From the NCBI RefSeq assembly GCF_002243045.1, contig NZ_MBKP01000003.1, forward strand, positions 1-64,000: a stretch of DNA of 64,000 bases, in the 5' to 3' direction. Shown piece by piece: positions 52,308-60,906 of this stretch (within the stretch, counting starts at the first letter, position 1; each line of letters opens with the position of its first letter). This DNA comes from Methanolobus psychrotolerans (GTDB taxonomy: Archaea; Halobacteriota; Methanosarcinia; Methanosarcinales; Methanosarcinaceae). Both the position numbers and the translations under genes were made by a program. A model generated the notes under the pieces. The model was not told the origin of the DNA. It saw only the letters and a list, made by a program, of their open reading frames with translations, and searched no databases.

Positions 52308-52625
52308 TCCAAATTCTTATTAGAAAACAGAAGTTACACACCCAGGATACAAAAAAGATATCAAGTGAACTAAATGGATAATCAACATTTCCTTGGAACT
52401 CCAGTTCCACGACAATAGTTCCCTCGACCTCATTATTTGCACTCTCTGACTTTCAAAGGTGTAGAGGATACCCCTATTTCCCATAAACTGGTAATTTTAC
52501 CGAAGTTAATGTCAGTTTAATTCATATTTAAAATAGTAGGATGAAAATAAAATAAACAGTTCAATTATTACATCGACTCTATTTTTACCACGAGAGACTA
52601 TTTTATATAGCAATATATCAAATAA

Positions 52626-53216
52626 ATGGCAATGGCTTCTATTTCTTTTACAAATGAACTGATGCGCAAGGGCATTCATCTAACTTCAATATTCATAGTG
52701 CTTGTCTATGCTTTCTTTGGAAAACAGGCAAGTCAGACCCTGCTGATAGTTTATCTTGTATTAATTTTATGTATCGAACATCTTAGACTTGACAGGGGCA
52801 TCAGACTCCCGGCCCTGGATATTCTTTTGCGCCAGAAAGAGAGATCAGGACTTGGATCACATGTATATTTCACCATTGGTGCACTGATTGCAGTTTCTGT
52901 TTTCAGCAGGAATATTGCTTTGGCAGCTATTCTCATGACCACTTTTGGAGATATGAGCGCTGCACTTATCGGTCAAAAATATGGAAAAAGAAGGATATTT
53001 ACTAATGGAAAAAGCCTTGAAGGCTGTATTGCAGAGTTTGTCGTAAACCTGGTCATAGCTGTTCTCTTGCTTGAAAACCCGGCGGTTTCAATAATAATGG
53101 CATTTGTTGCAACCTTTGTAGAAGCAACATTCGTAAAAATAGATGATAATCTGTCAATACCGGTCTTTTCCGGTGTTTTTGCAGAAGTAGCGTTCCTGTT
53201 GCTCTCTTATTTATGA
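52626..53216 (+). CDS. Diacylglycerol/polyprenol kinase-family protein
   Basis: A 196-residue membrane protein with about six helices. Signature motifs are NELMRKGIHL in TM1, TTFGDMSAALIGQKYGKRRI and NGKSLEG, which together define the dolichol kinase/CTP-dependent diacylglycerol kinase family (SEC59/DGK1-like). It probably phosphorylates a polyprenol or archaeal isoprenoid lipid using CTP. No clear ribosome-binding site precedes the ATG and a TTTTATATAG element lies 20-30 bases upstream, so it may be leaderless. Monocistronic. Confidence 0.82.
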   Translation: MAMASISFTNELMRKGIHLTSIFIVLVYAFFGKQASQTLLIVYLVLILCIEHLRLDRGIRLPALDILLRQKERSGLGSHVYFTIGALIAVSVFSRNIALAAILMTTFGDMSAALIGQKYGKRRIFTNGKSLEGCIAEFVVNLVIAVLLLENPAVSIIMAFVATFVEATFVKIDDNLSIPVFSGVFAEVAFLLLSYL

Positions 53217-53355
53217 TCCGCTGTAGCGATAATTGCAGGACCTTTCGTAGCATGATGTGGCACTTATGGATCAAATACTTATAGAGTCTTTTCCCAAACC
53301 AGGGATCTTCACTTGTCAGAATCCTTTAATAATCATGAAATCAATCTACTAATAT

Positions 53356-53622
53356 ATGACTGACAACAAAGCAGATGAGCAGATCTTAGCAGAAAGAAAA
53401 AACCGGAGAGACTCCGACAGTCCTCTTCTTCAGCCCACGTTTGGTAGCTCTGTAAGGGGTGAAGATATTGCAACCCCGGGTTTTGAGATAGAATATGCCC
53501 CTCACAAATCGCAGGGTCTGCAAAGTGCATCTGATATGTGGATAGACAAGAGCAGGCTTTTTGATGGTCTTTCAAAAGAAAAAAGGGATTTGAAAAATAT
53601 CAACGGATTATCACGCCAGTAA
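53356..53622 (+). CDS. Small hydrophilic hypothetical protein
   Basis: An 88-residue, highly charged, probably unstructured protein (AERKNRRDSDSPLLQPTFGS to NINGLSRQ). No ribosome-binding site is visible; an ACTTATAG TATA-like element about 80 bases upstream is too distant for leaderless initiation. Codon choice matches the neighbours and the frame is open throughout, but no family is recognised. Confidence 0.45.
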   Translation: MTDNKADEQILAERKNRRDSDSPLLQPTFGSSVRGEDIATPGFEIEYAPHKSQGLQSASDMWIDKSRLFDGLSKEKRDLKNINGLSRQ

Positions 53623-53867
53623 ACTTTTCTTTTAACTTTTTTCAATATCAATTATTGGTCATTAACAGCAGGCAATCATCTTGCTGCTTTTTACTAAAAC
53701 AGGGAACTTATGCGGATGACATTACTGTCACAAATAAGTCCAGTTAATTTGTTTTAAACACAACTTTGTTTTTTGACAAGTTATTTATATAACGCGATTA
53801 TACGATATTATATACTCAAACTAAATCTCAGCGATTAGAGTAAACATCAGTGATCAGAGGTTAGAAT

Positions 53868-54047
53868 ATGGCACCATGGGAATATGATATCAGGGCTGTT
53901 CGCTACGGAGAATTGGACAGCACGAAAGAAGATCTGAACAAGCTCGGAGTCGATGGCTGGGAACTCATACGTTTCTCAGATGATATTGATGAAAACGGAA
54001 TGGTAAAGGCATTCTTCAAGAGACCGCTTGACTGTCTTGAGATATGA
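53868..54047 (+). CDS. DUF4177-like small protein
   Basis: A 59-residue protein beginning MAPWEYDIRAVRYGELDSTK with the DUF4177 core ELNxLGxxGWEL (here LNKLGVDGWELIRFSDD), then a hydrophobic strand (MVKAFFKRP). These short beta-alpha proteins are widespread in bacteria and archaea and of unknown function. AGAGG lies 8 bases before the ATG at 53868. The gap to 54261 holds TATA-like AT-runs only. Confidence 0.75.
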   Translation: MAPWEYDIRAVRYGELDSTKEDLNKLGVDGWELIRFSDDIDENGMVKAFFKRPLDCLEI

Positions 54048-54261
54048 GTGATCTTCGCCTCCTTTCATTTTCTTTCATAAATTTTACTTGTTTTACATCT
54101 CATCGGTTCTGAATTATTTAAAACAGATACAATTCCCTGCGTATTATAACGCATGTGATACAAAATTCACATATTTAACTTAACTTAATCCCATTTTTTA
54201 ATTAAATACTTGGCTTTGGTAAGAACATATAGTTACATCTTAGGGGAAACTATATTTCGGC

Positions 54262-54443
54262 ATGAACTGCCCGAAATGTAAGAGTTCAAACCACAAAAAA
54301 AAAACGGTCAGGTAGGTGGACACCAACGATACAAGTGCCATACTTGCGGATATAACTATTCAGTAGAGATAAAATCGACTGTATTGTGTAATGTGCCCTC
54401 ATGTTCAGTTTCTGTTTTTGTTCTTCCGGATATTGAACAATAA
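54262..54443 (+). pseudogene. IS1-type transposase N-terminal remnant, frameshifted
   Basis: ATG at 54262 starts MNCPKCKSSNHKKK, the zinc-finger head of IS1-family transposases. After a run of ten A (54295-54304) the frame ends at TAG; in the -1 frame it continues GGHQRYKCHTCGYNYSVEIK, the second half of the finger, then loses similarity and stops at 54443. A-runs of this kind drive programmed -1 frameshifting in IS1, but the catalytic domain is missing, so the piece is dead. GGGGAAACTATA at 54243-54254 may be part of the left IS end. Confidence 0.65.
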
Positions 54444-54545
54444 CTTTAAATAATATAAAGAAGGTAAACAGATTCTGTTTGCTGATAAGGTATAAAACAA
54501 TATTATCTGCAAACAAAATAGAAAAAATACAGGTAGAAAGATATA

Positions 54546-54968
54546 ATGACACAAAATGTCGCAAACTTAAGCAATATACAGATCCCGAAGGGTTACAGCC
54601 TGAAGAGAATACAGTTATACTTCTGGTTAGGACTAATATCGGCAACCTTCCTGAGATTGATAATCATTGCTGATTATTATAGCGGAACATTATCTAAAGT
54701 TCTATTCTACCTGGGTGTCGTTGGATACCTTGTCTTCTTCGCACACAGATATCATATTGCAACACGCAGGATAGATGTCCTGAAGAACCTGGAGTTGCTG
54801 AAAAAGATAGAGGGCAGGATTCCTTTAAGCGAAAATGACTACTGTGGATTACAATATATCATGTGGAGTCTGTCCGTGTCAAAGGAACGCATGAATTACC
54901 TGGTCATCTTTACTTTCTCGATAATCGCCATTATAGTATCGCTGGCACTTGACCTTGGAATTGTTTGA
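54546..54968 (+). CDS. Small membrane protein, three TM
   Basis: A 140-residue protein with helices at about residues 24-43, 50-68 and 117-137, and a cytoplasmic central loop (HIATRRIDVLKNLELLKKIE). No family recognised. The ATG at 54546 is preceded by a weak GAAAGAT site. It directly follows the IS1 remnant and stands before the truncated corrinoid gene. Composition and codon use are like the neighbours. Confidence 0.6.
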   Translation: MTQNVANLSNIQIPKGYSLKRIQLYFWLGLISATFLRLIIIADYYSGTLSKVLFYLGVVGYLVFFAHRYHIATRRIDVLKNLELLKKIEGRIPLSENDYCGLQYIMWSLSVSKERMNYLVIFTFSIIAIIVSLALDLGIV

Positions 54969-55035
54969 TCATAAGAAGAACGAAATGTAAAATACTAAAC
55001 CAATAGAATAGCACCAGACACAAAGGTGATTAAAT

Positions 55036-55353
55036 ATGAACCCAACAAAGGAAGAGATCATTGACATGGCAAAGCATGCAGTGATAGATCTCGATGAGAA
55101 CGCAGTCGAAAGAATAGCCCATGAAGCTCTGGACGCAGGAATTAGTCCTGTTGACCTTATTGAACAGGGATTTGTCGAAGGTATGAAAGTTATGGGTGAT
55201 CTTTTTGAAGAAGGCAAGTCCCAGCTTGCCCAGATATTTGAAGCATCACACATTGTTGAATCAGGCATCAATGTGCTCAGACCTGCAATTATGAGTTCAA
55301 TGGGTTCCAAAAATGATGTATGCTGGTTTGGTAACCTCGTTGTAGGAGTATGA
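55036..55353 (+). CDS. Truncated methyltransferase corrinoid protein
   Basis: A 105-residue protein matching only the N-terminal helical cap of MtbC/MttC/MtmC-type corrinoid proteins (DLIEQGFVEGMKVMGDLFEE, then KSQLAQIFEASHIVESGINV). Full-length family members run to about 210-220 residues and carry a B12-binding Rossmann domain with DxHxxG; here the sequence ends just where its first strand (NLVVGV) begins. It has an AAAGGTGAT ribosome-binding site. Either a pseudogene or a free cap domain; corrinoid binding by this piece alone is unlikely. Confidence 0.7.
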   Translation: MNPTKEEIIDMAKHAVIDLDENAVERIAHEALDAGISPVDLIEQGFVEGMKVMGDLFEEGKSQLAQIFEASHIVESGINVLRPAIMSSMGSKNDVCWFGNLVVGV

Positions 55354-55592
55354 GCAGGCCTGCTGAATAATTTACTTCGGTCTTTAAAAACCTCCTTCTT
55401 TTCTCCTCCACTTTTATTTTAAAGATGACTCATTACATTTAACAAAAAGTTCATGAGCCACATTTGCGGAAGGCAAAGTTATTTATTTCAATGCTGGTTT
55501 TTATTCCCTTGTCTGAGAAACCTGCAGACTGGTTACTATTATAGTTAATATAAACAGTTAGCACAAGCAGCAAATATGTGTGAATGGACAGG

Positions 55593-55641
55593 TGTGCCAT
55601 TAGGCACAGGTACTAAAAATCCGGCAGAAGAGCTGGTTTTT
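55593..55641 (+). promoter_or_regulatory. Two hairpins upstream of aconitase gene
   Basis: TGTGCC-atta-GGCACA (55593-55608) is a perfect hairpin. It is followed by CCGGC-agaaga-GCTGG (55621-55636, one G-T pair) flanked by AAAAA and TTTTT, which resembles an intrinsic terminator. The pair ends 50 bases before the acnA ATG. It may end a short upstream transcript or form a leader structure. The rest of 55354-55592 holds no gene. Confidence 0.4.
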
Positions 55642-55690
55642 ACCTTATATGAATATGACAATCAAAGATTACATTTGAATAGGTGACATT

Positions 55691-58471
55691 ATGACATGTG
55701 ATGATTTCAAAGATCCTTTCGGGTCCAGACAGACCATCAATATTGCTGATAAAGAGGTAACTATCTATCGTTTGAAGAAACTGGAAGAGCTTGGAATAGC
55801 AAAGATCTCCAGATTACCTTACTCTATCAGGGTCTTGCTTGAAGCAATATTAAGGAATGTTGATGGAAAGGTTATTACCGAAGATGATGTGAAAAATCTT
55901 GCGGGTTGGAATCCTGAAGGAGTTCTTGCACTCGATATACCATTCGTTCCATCAAGAGTTATAATGCAGGACTTCACAGGCGTTCCTGCAGTAGTGGACA
56001 TTGCAGCCATAAGGTCAGCCATGCAAAGACTTGGAGGGGACCCCTTGGCGATCAATCCTGTGATCCCTGCAGACCTTGTAATTGACCACTCGATCCAGGT
56101 GGATTACTATGGTACATCCTATGCCCGCAGCTGTAATGAGAAATATGAGTTCCACCGTAATAAAGAAAGATACGAACTATTGCACTGGGCCCAGAATGCT
56201 TTTGACAATATGAGGGTGGTCCCTCCTTCAAGTGGTATCATTCATCAGGTCAATCTTGAGAACCTGGCATCTGTTGTCCATCTAAAAGAGAAGAATGGTG
56301 AGTTTGTTGCTTATCCTGATACCCTTGTAGGCACCGATTCCCACACTACAATGATAAACGGACTTGGCGTTCTGGGTTGGGGTGTAGGCGGTATTGAAGC
56401 TGAAGCGGTTATGCTCGGCCAGCCTTACTATATGCCCATTCCTGAAGTAGTAGGCTTTAAACTCACAGGCGAACTCAGAGAAGGTATCACATCCACAGAC
56501 CTTGTACTTACAGTCGTAGCTATGCTCAGGAAACATGGTGTTGTAAGCAAATTTGTGGAGTTCTATGGACCAGGCTATAAGACACTCGAACTGACTGACA
56601 GGGCAGTGCTTGCTAACATGGCTCCTGAATACGGTGCTACGATGGGATTCTGTCCGGTGGATGAAATCACTCTGGACTACATGCTCATGACAGGCAGGAG
56701 CGAGGAGCATATTGATCTGGTCAGGAAATACTGCAAGGAGCAGAGCCTCTTCCTGGAAGATGGCATTGAGGATCCTGAATTCACATCAACACTGGAGCTT
56801 GATATCAGCACAGTAGAACCAAGCCTTGCAGGACCCAAAAGACCGCAGGACCGAATACCTGTGCAGGATATGTCAAAGGTCTTCCATCAGACCATGAAAG
56901 AAGTGTTTGCTGCAAAGAGCGGAAAGGCTGTCAATGGATCAGATCCTGATTACAGCCGCTGGCTTGGTGAAGGCGGATACAGTGTTGTAAAGGTTACACA
57001 CCCCCACCACACAGGTATTACAAAGATAAAATGTGCAGATGATGCCGTTTCAGTGACACATGGCTCTGTAGTTATTGCATCCATTACATCATGTACCAAC
57101 ACATCCAGTCCATCCCTTATGATAGGTGCGGGCCTGCTCGCAAAGAAAGCCGTTGAAAGAGGACTTAAGGTAAAACCATTTGTCAAGACAAGTCTTGCAC
57201 CTGGTTCCCGTGTCGTTACCGATTATCTTGAGGAAGCAGGCCTTATGCCATACCTCGAGGCACTCGGTTTCCATCTTGTAGGCTATGGATGCCTTACATG
57301 CATAGGTAACAGTGGACCTCTGAGAGAAGCGGTTTCAAATGAAATAGAGAACAAGGACCTTACAGTTGCTGCAGTTCTCAGTGGGAACCGGAACTTCGAA
57401 GGCAGGATCAACTCCCAGGTTAAAGCCAATTACCTGGCTTCACCATTGCTTGTGGTAGCTTATGCACTTGCTGGCACTGTTGATATTGACCTCATGAAAG
57501 AGCCGATAGCCTGTGACCCTAATGGGCAGCCAGTTTACCTGAAGGACATCTGGCCAGGCAGAGAAGAGCTTAATGAGTGCATACACAGATCAGTCACCCC
57601 TGAGATGTTCAAAGAACAGTATTCCAACATCTACAAAGGAACAGAACTTTGGAGAAGTCTTGATGCACCTGCGGGCCTGCTTTACGAATGGGACACTCAT
57701 TCCACATATATTCAGGAACCACCATTCTTCAAGAATTTCCCACTTGATGTTACCAGGCTGACAGACATCAAAGGAGCAAGGGCTCTTGCTATGGTAGGAG
57801 ACAGTATAACCACAGATCATATCTCACCGGCAGGCTCCATCCCATCAAGTTATCCTGCGGGCCAGTATCTGCAATCAAAGGGTGTTGATGAGAAGGACTT
57901 CAACTCATATGGTTCCAGGCGAGGTAATCATGAGGTAATGATGAGAGGTACTTTTGGGAACGTCCGTCTTAAGAACAAACTTGTTGCAGGAAAGGAAGGA
58001 TCATGGACCATTCACCAGCCAGATGATCAGGAAATGCCCATCTATGATGCTGCAATGAAATATGTTGAAGAAGGAACTCCACTTATAGTTATTGCAGGAA
58101 AGGAGTATGGCACTGGAAGCTCACGTGACTGGGCTGCGAAGGGTACCCAGCTGCTTGGTATAAAGGCAGTTATTGCAGAATCATTTGAGAGGATACACCG
58201 CAGCAACCTTGTCGGCATGGGAGTCCTGCCACTGCAATTCCAGGAAGGAGAATCTGCGACAAGCCTTGGACTTAGCGGAAAGGAAATATTCGATCTAAAA
58301 GGAATAGACACACTCAGACCATTCGGTGAGCTTACCGTTGTTGCAAGATCAGCCAATGGCGATGAAAAGACCTTTAATGTCCTTGTCCGCCTTAACTCTG
58401 AAATAGAAGTGGAGTATTACATCAATGGTGGCATACTTCACAAATTCCTCCGGGACAGGATAAAGGGATAA
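55691..58471 (+). CDS. acnA: Aconitate hydratase, AcnA type
   Basis: A 926-residue bacterial-type aconitase A that isomerises citrate to isocitrate. The Fe-S ligands are in ASITSCTNTSSPSLMIG and GYGCLTCIGNSG; GTDSHTTMINGLGVLGWGVG is the substrate loop; the swivel domain carries GDSITTDHISPAGSI and GTGSSRDWAAKGTQLLG. Length is typical. A GGTGA site precedes the ATG. With gltA downstream it forms the oxidative TCA branch that yields 2-oxoglutarate for glutamate in Methanosarcina-type methanogens. A strong palindromic terminator overlaps its stop, so gltA is transcribed separately. Confidence 0.97.
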   Translation: MTCDDFKDPFGSRQTINIADKEVTIYRLKKLEELGIAKISRLPYSIRVLLEAILRNVDGKVITEDDVKNLAGWNPEGVLALDIPFVPSRVIMQDFTGVPAVVDIAAIRSAMQRLGGDPLAINPVIPADLVIDHSIQVDYYGTSYARSCNEKYEFHRNKERYELLHWAQNAFDNMRVVPPSSGIIHQVNLENLASVVHLKEKNGEFVAYPDTLVGTDSHTTMINGLGVLGWGVGGIEAEAVMLGQPYYMPIPEVVGFKLTGELREGITSTDLVLTVVAMLRKHGVVSKFVEFYGPGYKTLELTDRAVLANMAPEYGATMGFCPVDEITLDYMLMTGRSEEHIDLVRKYCKEQSLFLEDGIEDPEFTSTLELDISTVEPSLAGPKRPQDRIPVQDMSKVFHQTMKEVFAAKSGKAVNGSDPDYSRWLGEGGYSVVKVTHPHHTGITKIKCADDAVSVTHGSVVIASITSCTNTSSPSLMIGAGLLAKKAVERGLKVKPFVKTSLAPGSRVVTDYLEEAGLMPYLEALGFHLVGYGCLTCIGNSGPLREAVSNEIENKDLTVAAVLSGNRNFEGRINSQVKANYLASPLLVVAYALAGTVDIDLMKEPIACDPNGQPVYLKDIWPGREELNECIHRSVTPEMFKEQYSNIYKGTELWRSLDAPAGLLYEWDTHSTYIQEPPFFKNFPLDVTRLTDIKGARALAMVGDSITTDHISPAGSIPSSYPAGQYLQSKGVDEKDFNSYGSRRGNHEVMMRGTFGNVRLKNKLVAGKEGSWTIHQPDDQEMPIYDAAMKYVEEGTPLIVIAGKEYGTGSSRDWAAKGTQLLGIKAVIAESFERIHRSNLVGMGVLPLQFQEGESATSLGLSGKEIFDLKGIDTLRPFGELTVVARSANGDEKTFNVLVRLNSEIEVEYYINGGILHKFLRDRIKG

Positions 58472-58492
58472 TTATCCCTTTAATTTATTTTT
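58461..58492 (+). terminator. Terminator of acnA
   Basis: TAAAGGGATAA (58461-58471) and TTATCCCTTTA (58472-58482) form a 22-bp perfect palindrome, followed by TTTATTTTTT. The acnA TAA is part of the stem. Confidence 0.75.
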
Positions 58493-58638
58493 TCTGTTAA
58501 AATAACCATATGTTTGCATTTGCCGGGATTTATATATAAATAGTGTCAAATTCCAGCAAGATTTATATATGGATAATCAAAAGTAAATATTGAGCACATT
58601 TTATCAAAACGTTAACTTAATCCATTTGGGGATTTTAC

Positions 58639-59736
58639 ATGGAAGAGATGAAAAAAGGCCTTGAAGGCGTAGTAGCTCTGGATACCAAAATATCCTTTAT
58701 TGACGGTATTCAGGGAATCCTGAAATATAGGGGGATCAACATAGAGGATCTTGCAGATCTCTCTTATGATGCGGTTTCCTATCTCCTTATCAACGGAAAG
58801 ATCCCTGATGAAACTGAGCTGTCCGAGTATTCGCAGGAGCTTAAAAAAAACCGTCGCATCAATGGTAAGCAGATAGAGGTTCTCAAAGAATTTGATTTTG
58901 GAATAGAAGCTCTTGATGGATTGAGAACGGCTATTTCCTGTACAGCCCACTTTGACAATGAGAACAACCATCACACACCCGATGCCAATAAAAACAAATC
59001 CATCAGACTTGTTGCAAAATTCCCTACCATCGTTGCAGCTTTGCATCGAAGCGGTCATGGTGAGCCGATCATTGAGCCGGATAGCGAGTTGTCCCATGCT
59101 GCTAACTTCCTTTTTATGCTTAAAGGGAAAATTCCCACCAAGCTTGAAACCGAAGCAATGGAAAAAGACCTCATCCTGAGTGCCGAGCATGAATTGAACC
59201 CTTCAACATTTTCATTAAGGATTGCAGCATCAACCCTTTCAGACATGTACTCTGCCATCATATGTGGTCTTTGTACCCTTAAGGGACCTTTGCATGGCGG
59301 TGCCAGAAAGGGCGTAATGGACATGCTGGACGAGGTTGGCAGTCAGGAGAACGCCCGGGATTATATTGTTCAAAAACTTGAGAGGAAAGAGAAGATAATG
59401 GGATTCGGTCATCGTGTTTATAAGACCTATGATCCAAGGGCAATGATATACAAAGATGTTGCCAGGAGACTGGCCATAGAGAAAGCAGACTGCAGCTGGT
59501 TTGATATGGCTGAGGAAATTGAACATATCCTTTACCACGAATTCATAGAACTGAGAGGAAAACCGATCTATCCTAATGTTGATTTCTACTCTGCTGTTGT
59601 ATACAAGTATCTGGAGATCCCAGCCGAGCTTGCAACTTCCATATTCGCAATGGGAAGGGTCTCTGGGTGGATAGCACACTGCATGGAACAATATTCAGAC
59701 AACAGAGTTATCAGGCCAAGGGCACATTCTGTGTAA
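58639..59736 (+). CDS. gltA: Citrate synthase
   Basis: A 365-residue citrate synthase of the small archaeal/bacterial type. Catalytic residues are in AEHELNPSTFSLRI (His), KGPLHGGARKGVM (His) and FGHRVYKTYDPRA (His, Arg), with the active-site Asp in YPNVDFYSA. It condenses oxaloacetate and acetyl-CoA. A GGGG site lies before the ATG. Two copies of GATTTATATAT (58527 and 58560) upstream may be alternative TATA regions. The 3' end overlaps the convergent SRPBCC gene by 26 bases. Confidence 0.96.
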   Translation: MEEMKKGLEGVVALDTKISFIDGIQGILKYRGINIEDLADLSYDAVSYLLINGKIPDETELSEYSQELKKNRRINGKQIEVLKEFDFGIEALDGLRTAISCTAHFDNENNHHTPDANKNKSIRLVAKFPTIVAALHRSGHGEPIIEPDSELSHAANFLFMLKGKIPTKLETEAMEKDLILSAEHELNPSTFSLRIAASTLSDMYSAIICGLCTLKGPLHGGARKGVMDMLDEVGSQENARDYIVQKLERKEKIMGFGHRVYKTYDPRAMIYKDVARRLAIEKADCSWFDMAEEIEHILYHEFIELRGKPIYPNVDFYSAVVYKYLEIPAELATSIFAMGRVSGWIAHCMEQYSDNRVIRPRAHSV

Positions 59737-60181
59737 ACACTTGCCCATTTATTTTTTCACATTCTTTTTTCAGGCTTGCATTCATATTTTCAAAACCTTC
59801 TCTGGTCTTCTCGCCAATGAAGTATAGTATCAGCGGTGCAAGAATACCTCTGAACCTTTCACACTGTATGAGCCTTGTCCTGTTGTTTTCCAGCTCCTCG
59901 AGCCTGAAAACGTGTTCCCCGTCAAAGATCCCTTTGAACCATAAATGACCTGTCCACCTGTATTCATTTACAGGCTCAACTTTTGTGATAACAGGATTTA
60001 AGTTCGTGCCTTTCATTCCGGTGGGCTGCATGTGAACATCAAGCTTTGAACCGGGTTCAAGTTTTCCTTTTATGCTTGTAATAAAAGGATTCCATATTTC
60101 AAATCTGTCAAAATCTGTCAGGAGGTCCCAGACCTCGTTGATCGGAGCTTCAATTATGATATCAGTACAAATCTTATGCAT
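59711..60181 (-). CDS. SRPBCC (START-like) family protein
   Basis: A 156-residue helix-grip protein of the polyketide-cyclase/START superfamily: APINEVWDLLTDFDRFEIWN at the N-terminus, the beta-sheet core EPGSKLDVHMQPTG and EYRWTGHLWFKGIFDGEHVF, and the C-terminal helix GFENMNASLKKECEKI. Such proteins bind hydrophobic ligands; the ligand is unknown. It is convergent with gltA with overlapping ends, so antisense interference is possible. The gap 60182-60545 is AT-rich with TATA-like runs and no gene I can support. Confidence 0.85.
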   Translation of the reverse strand: MHKICTDIIIEAPINEVWDLLTDFDRFEIWNPFITSIKGKLEPGSKLDVHMQPTGMKGTNLNPVITKVEPVNEYRWTGHLWFKGIFDGEHVFRLEELENNRTRLIQCERFRGILAPLILYFIGEKTREGFENMNASLKKECEKINGQVFTQNVPLA

Positions 60182-60545
60182 TGTGAGGTAAACCTCCGGT
60201 AAAAAAGAAGTTGTAAGAAAAAAATGGTCTATTGTTCACACTAATTCCCTGCTTTTATGTCAACCATATTGGCACTAATAAGATATATATTTACAGATTG
60301 TATATAAATAAGATACATCGAAAACAAGATCAACTGCAAATCGAAAAAACAAATAGAATCTTTACTTATAAGCATATATACCGTCGCTATACCTGCTTAA
60401 TGTATGCATGGATTAAAAGTTTTACTATTTAATTCAGCATCTGTAAGAATATTTATGCCGGCAGAAATAAAGTATACATGGAAGCACTATTATACAACTG
60501 GAATCATTTATTCTACAATTATCAATTTCAACAAAGGTAATAAGC

Positions 60546-60752
60546 ATGAGTAACAATAGAACATATGGAATTCCGGCACTGCTTTCTTTTTTCATACCAG
60601 GACTTGGACAGGTAATAAAAGGCGATATATTCAAGGCAATAGGTATATGGACTGTCCTGGTCATTTGTTGGTTTTTGCAGTTCATTCTAATAGGGTACTT
60701 ATTGGGATTTATTGTATGGATATGGCAGATATATGATGCTTACAATAATTAA
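60546..60752 (+). CDS. Small two-TM membrane protein, TM2-like
   Basis: A 68-residue protein with two hydrophobic helices and the PALLSFFIPGLGQVIKGD motif near the N-terminus, which resembles the TM2/DUF5683 group (PGLGQ-x3-G). A YDAYNN C-terminus follows the second helix. AAGGTAAT lies before the ATG. Function unknown. Confidence 0.65.
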   Translation: MSNNRTYGIPALLSFFIPGLGQVIKGDIFKAIGIWTVLVICWFLQFILIGYLLGFIVWIWQIYDAYNN

Positions 60753-60906
60753 TGGATTGAAGAACAGTCCTCTATTAATTCATGTCTGATCTTTTGGATT
60801 GTTCCAGCAACGTATCAAGAAAAGCATGATGCTATCCCACTCAGCCTAAATACACCTTTCATTTTTAAAGATAAGTATAAGTGGTTTGCACACTTGTTCC
60901 ATCCGT

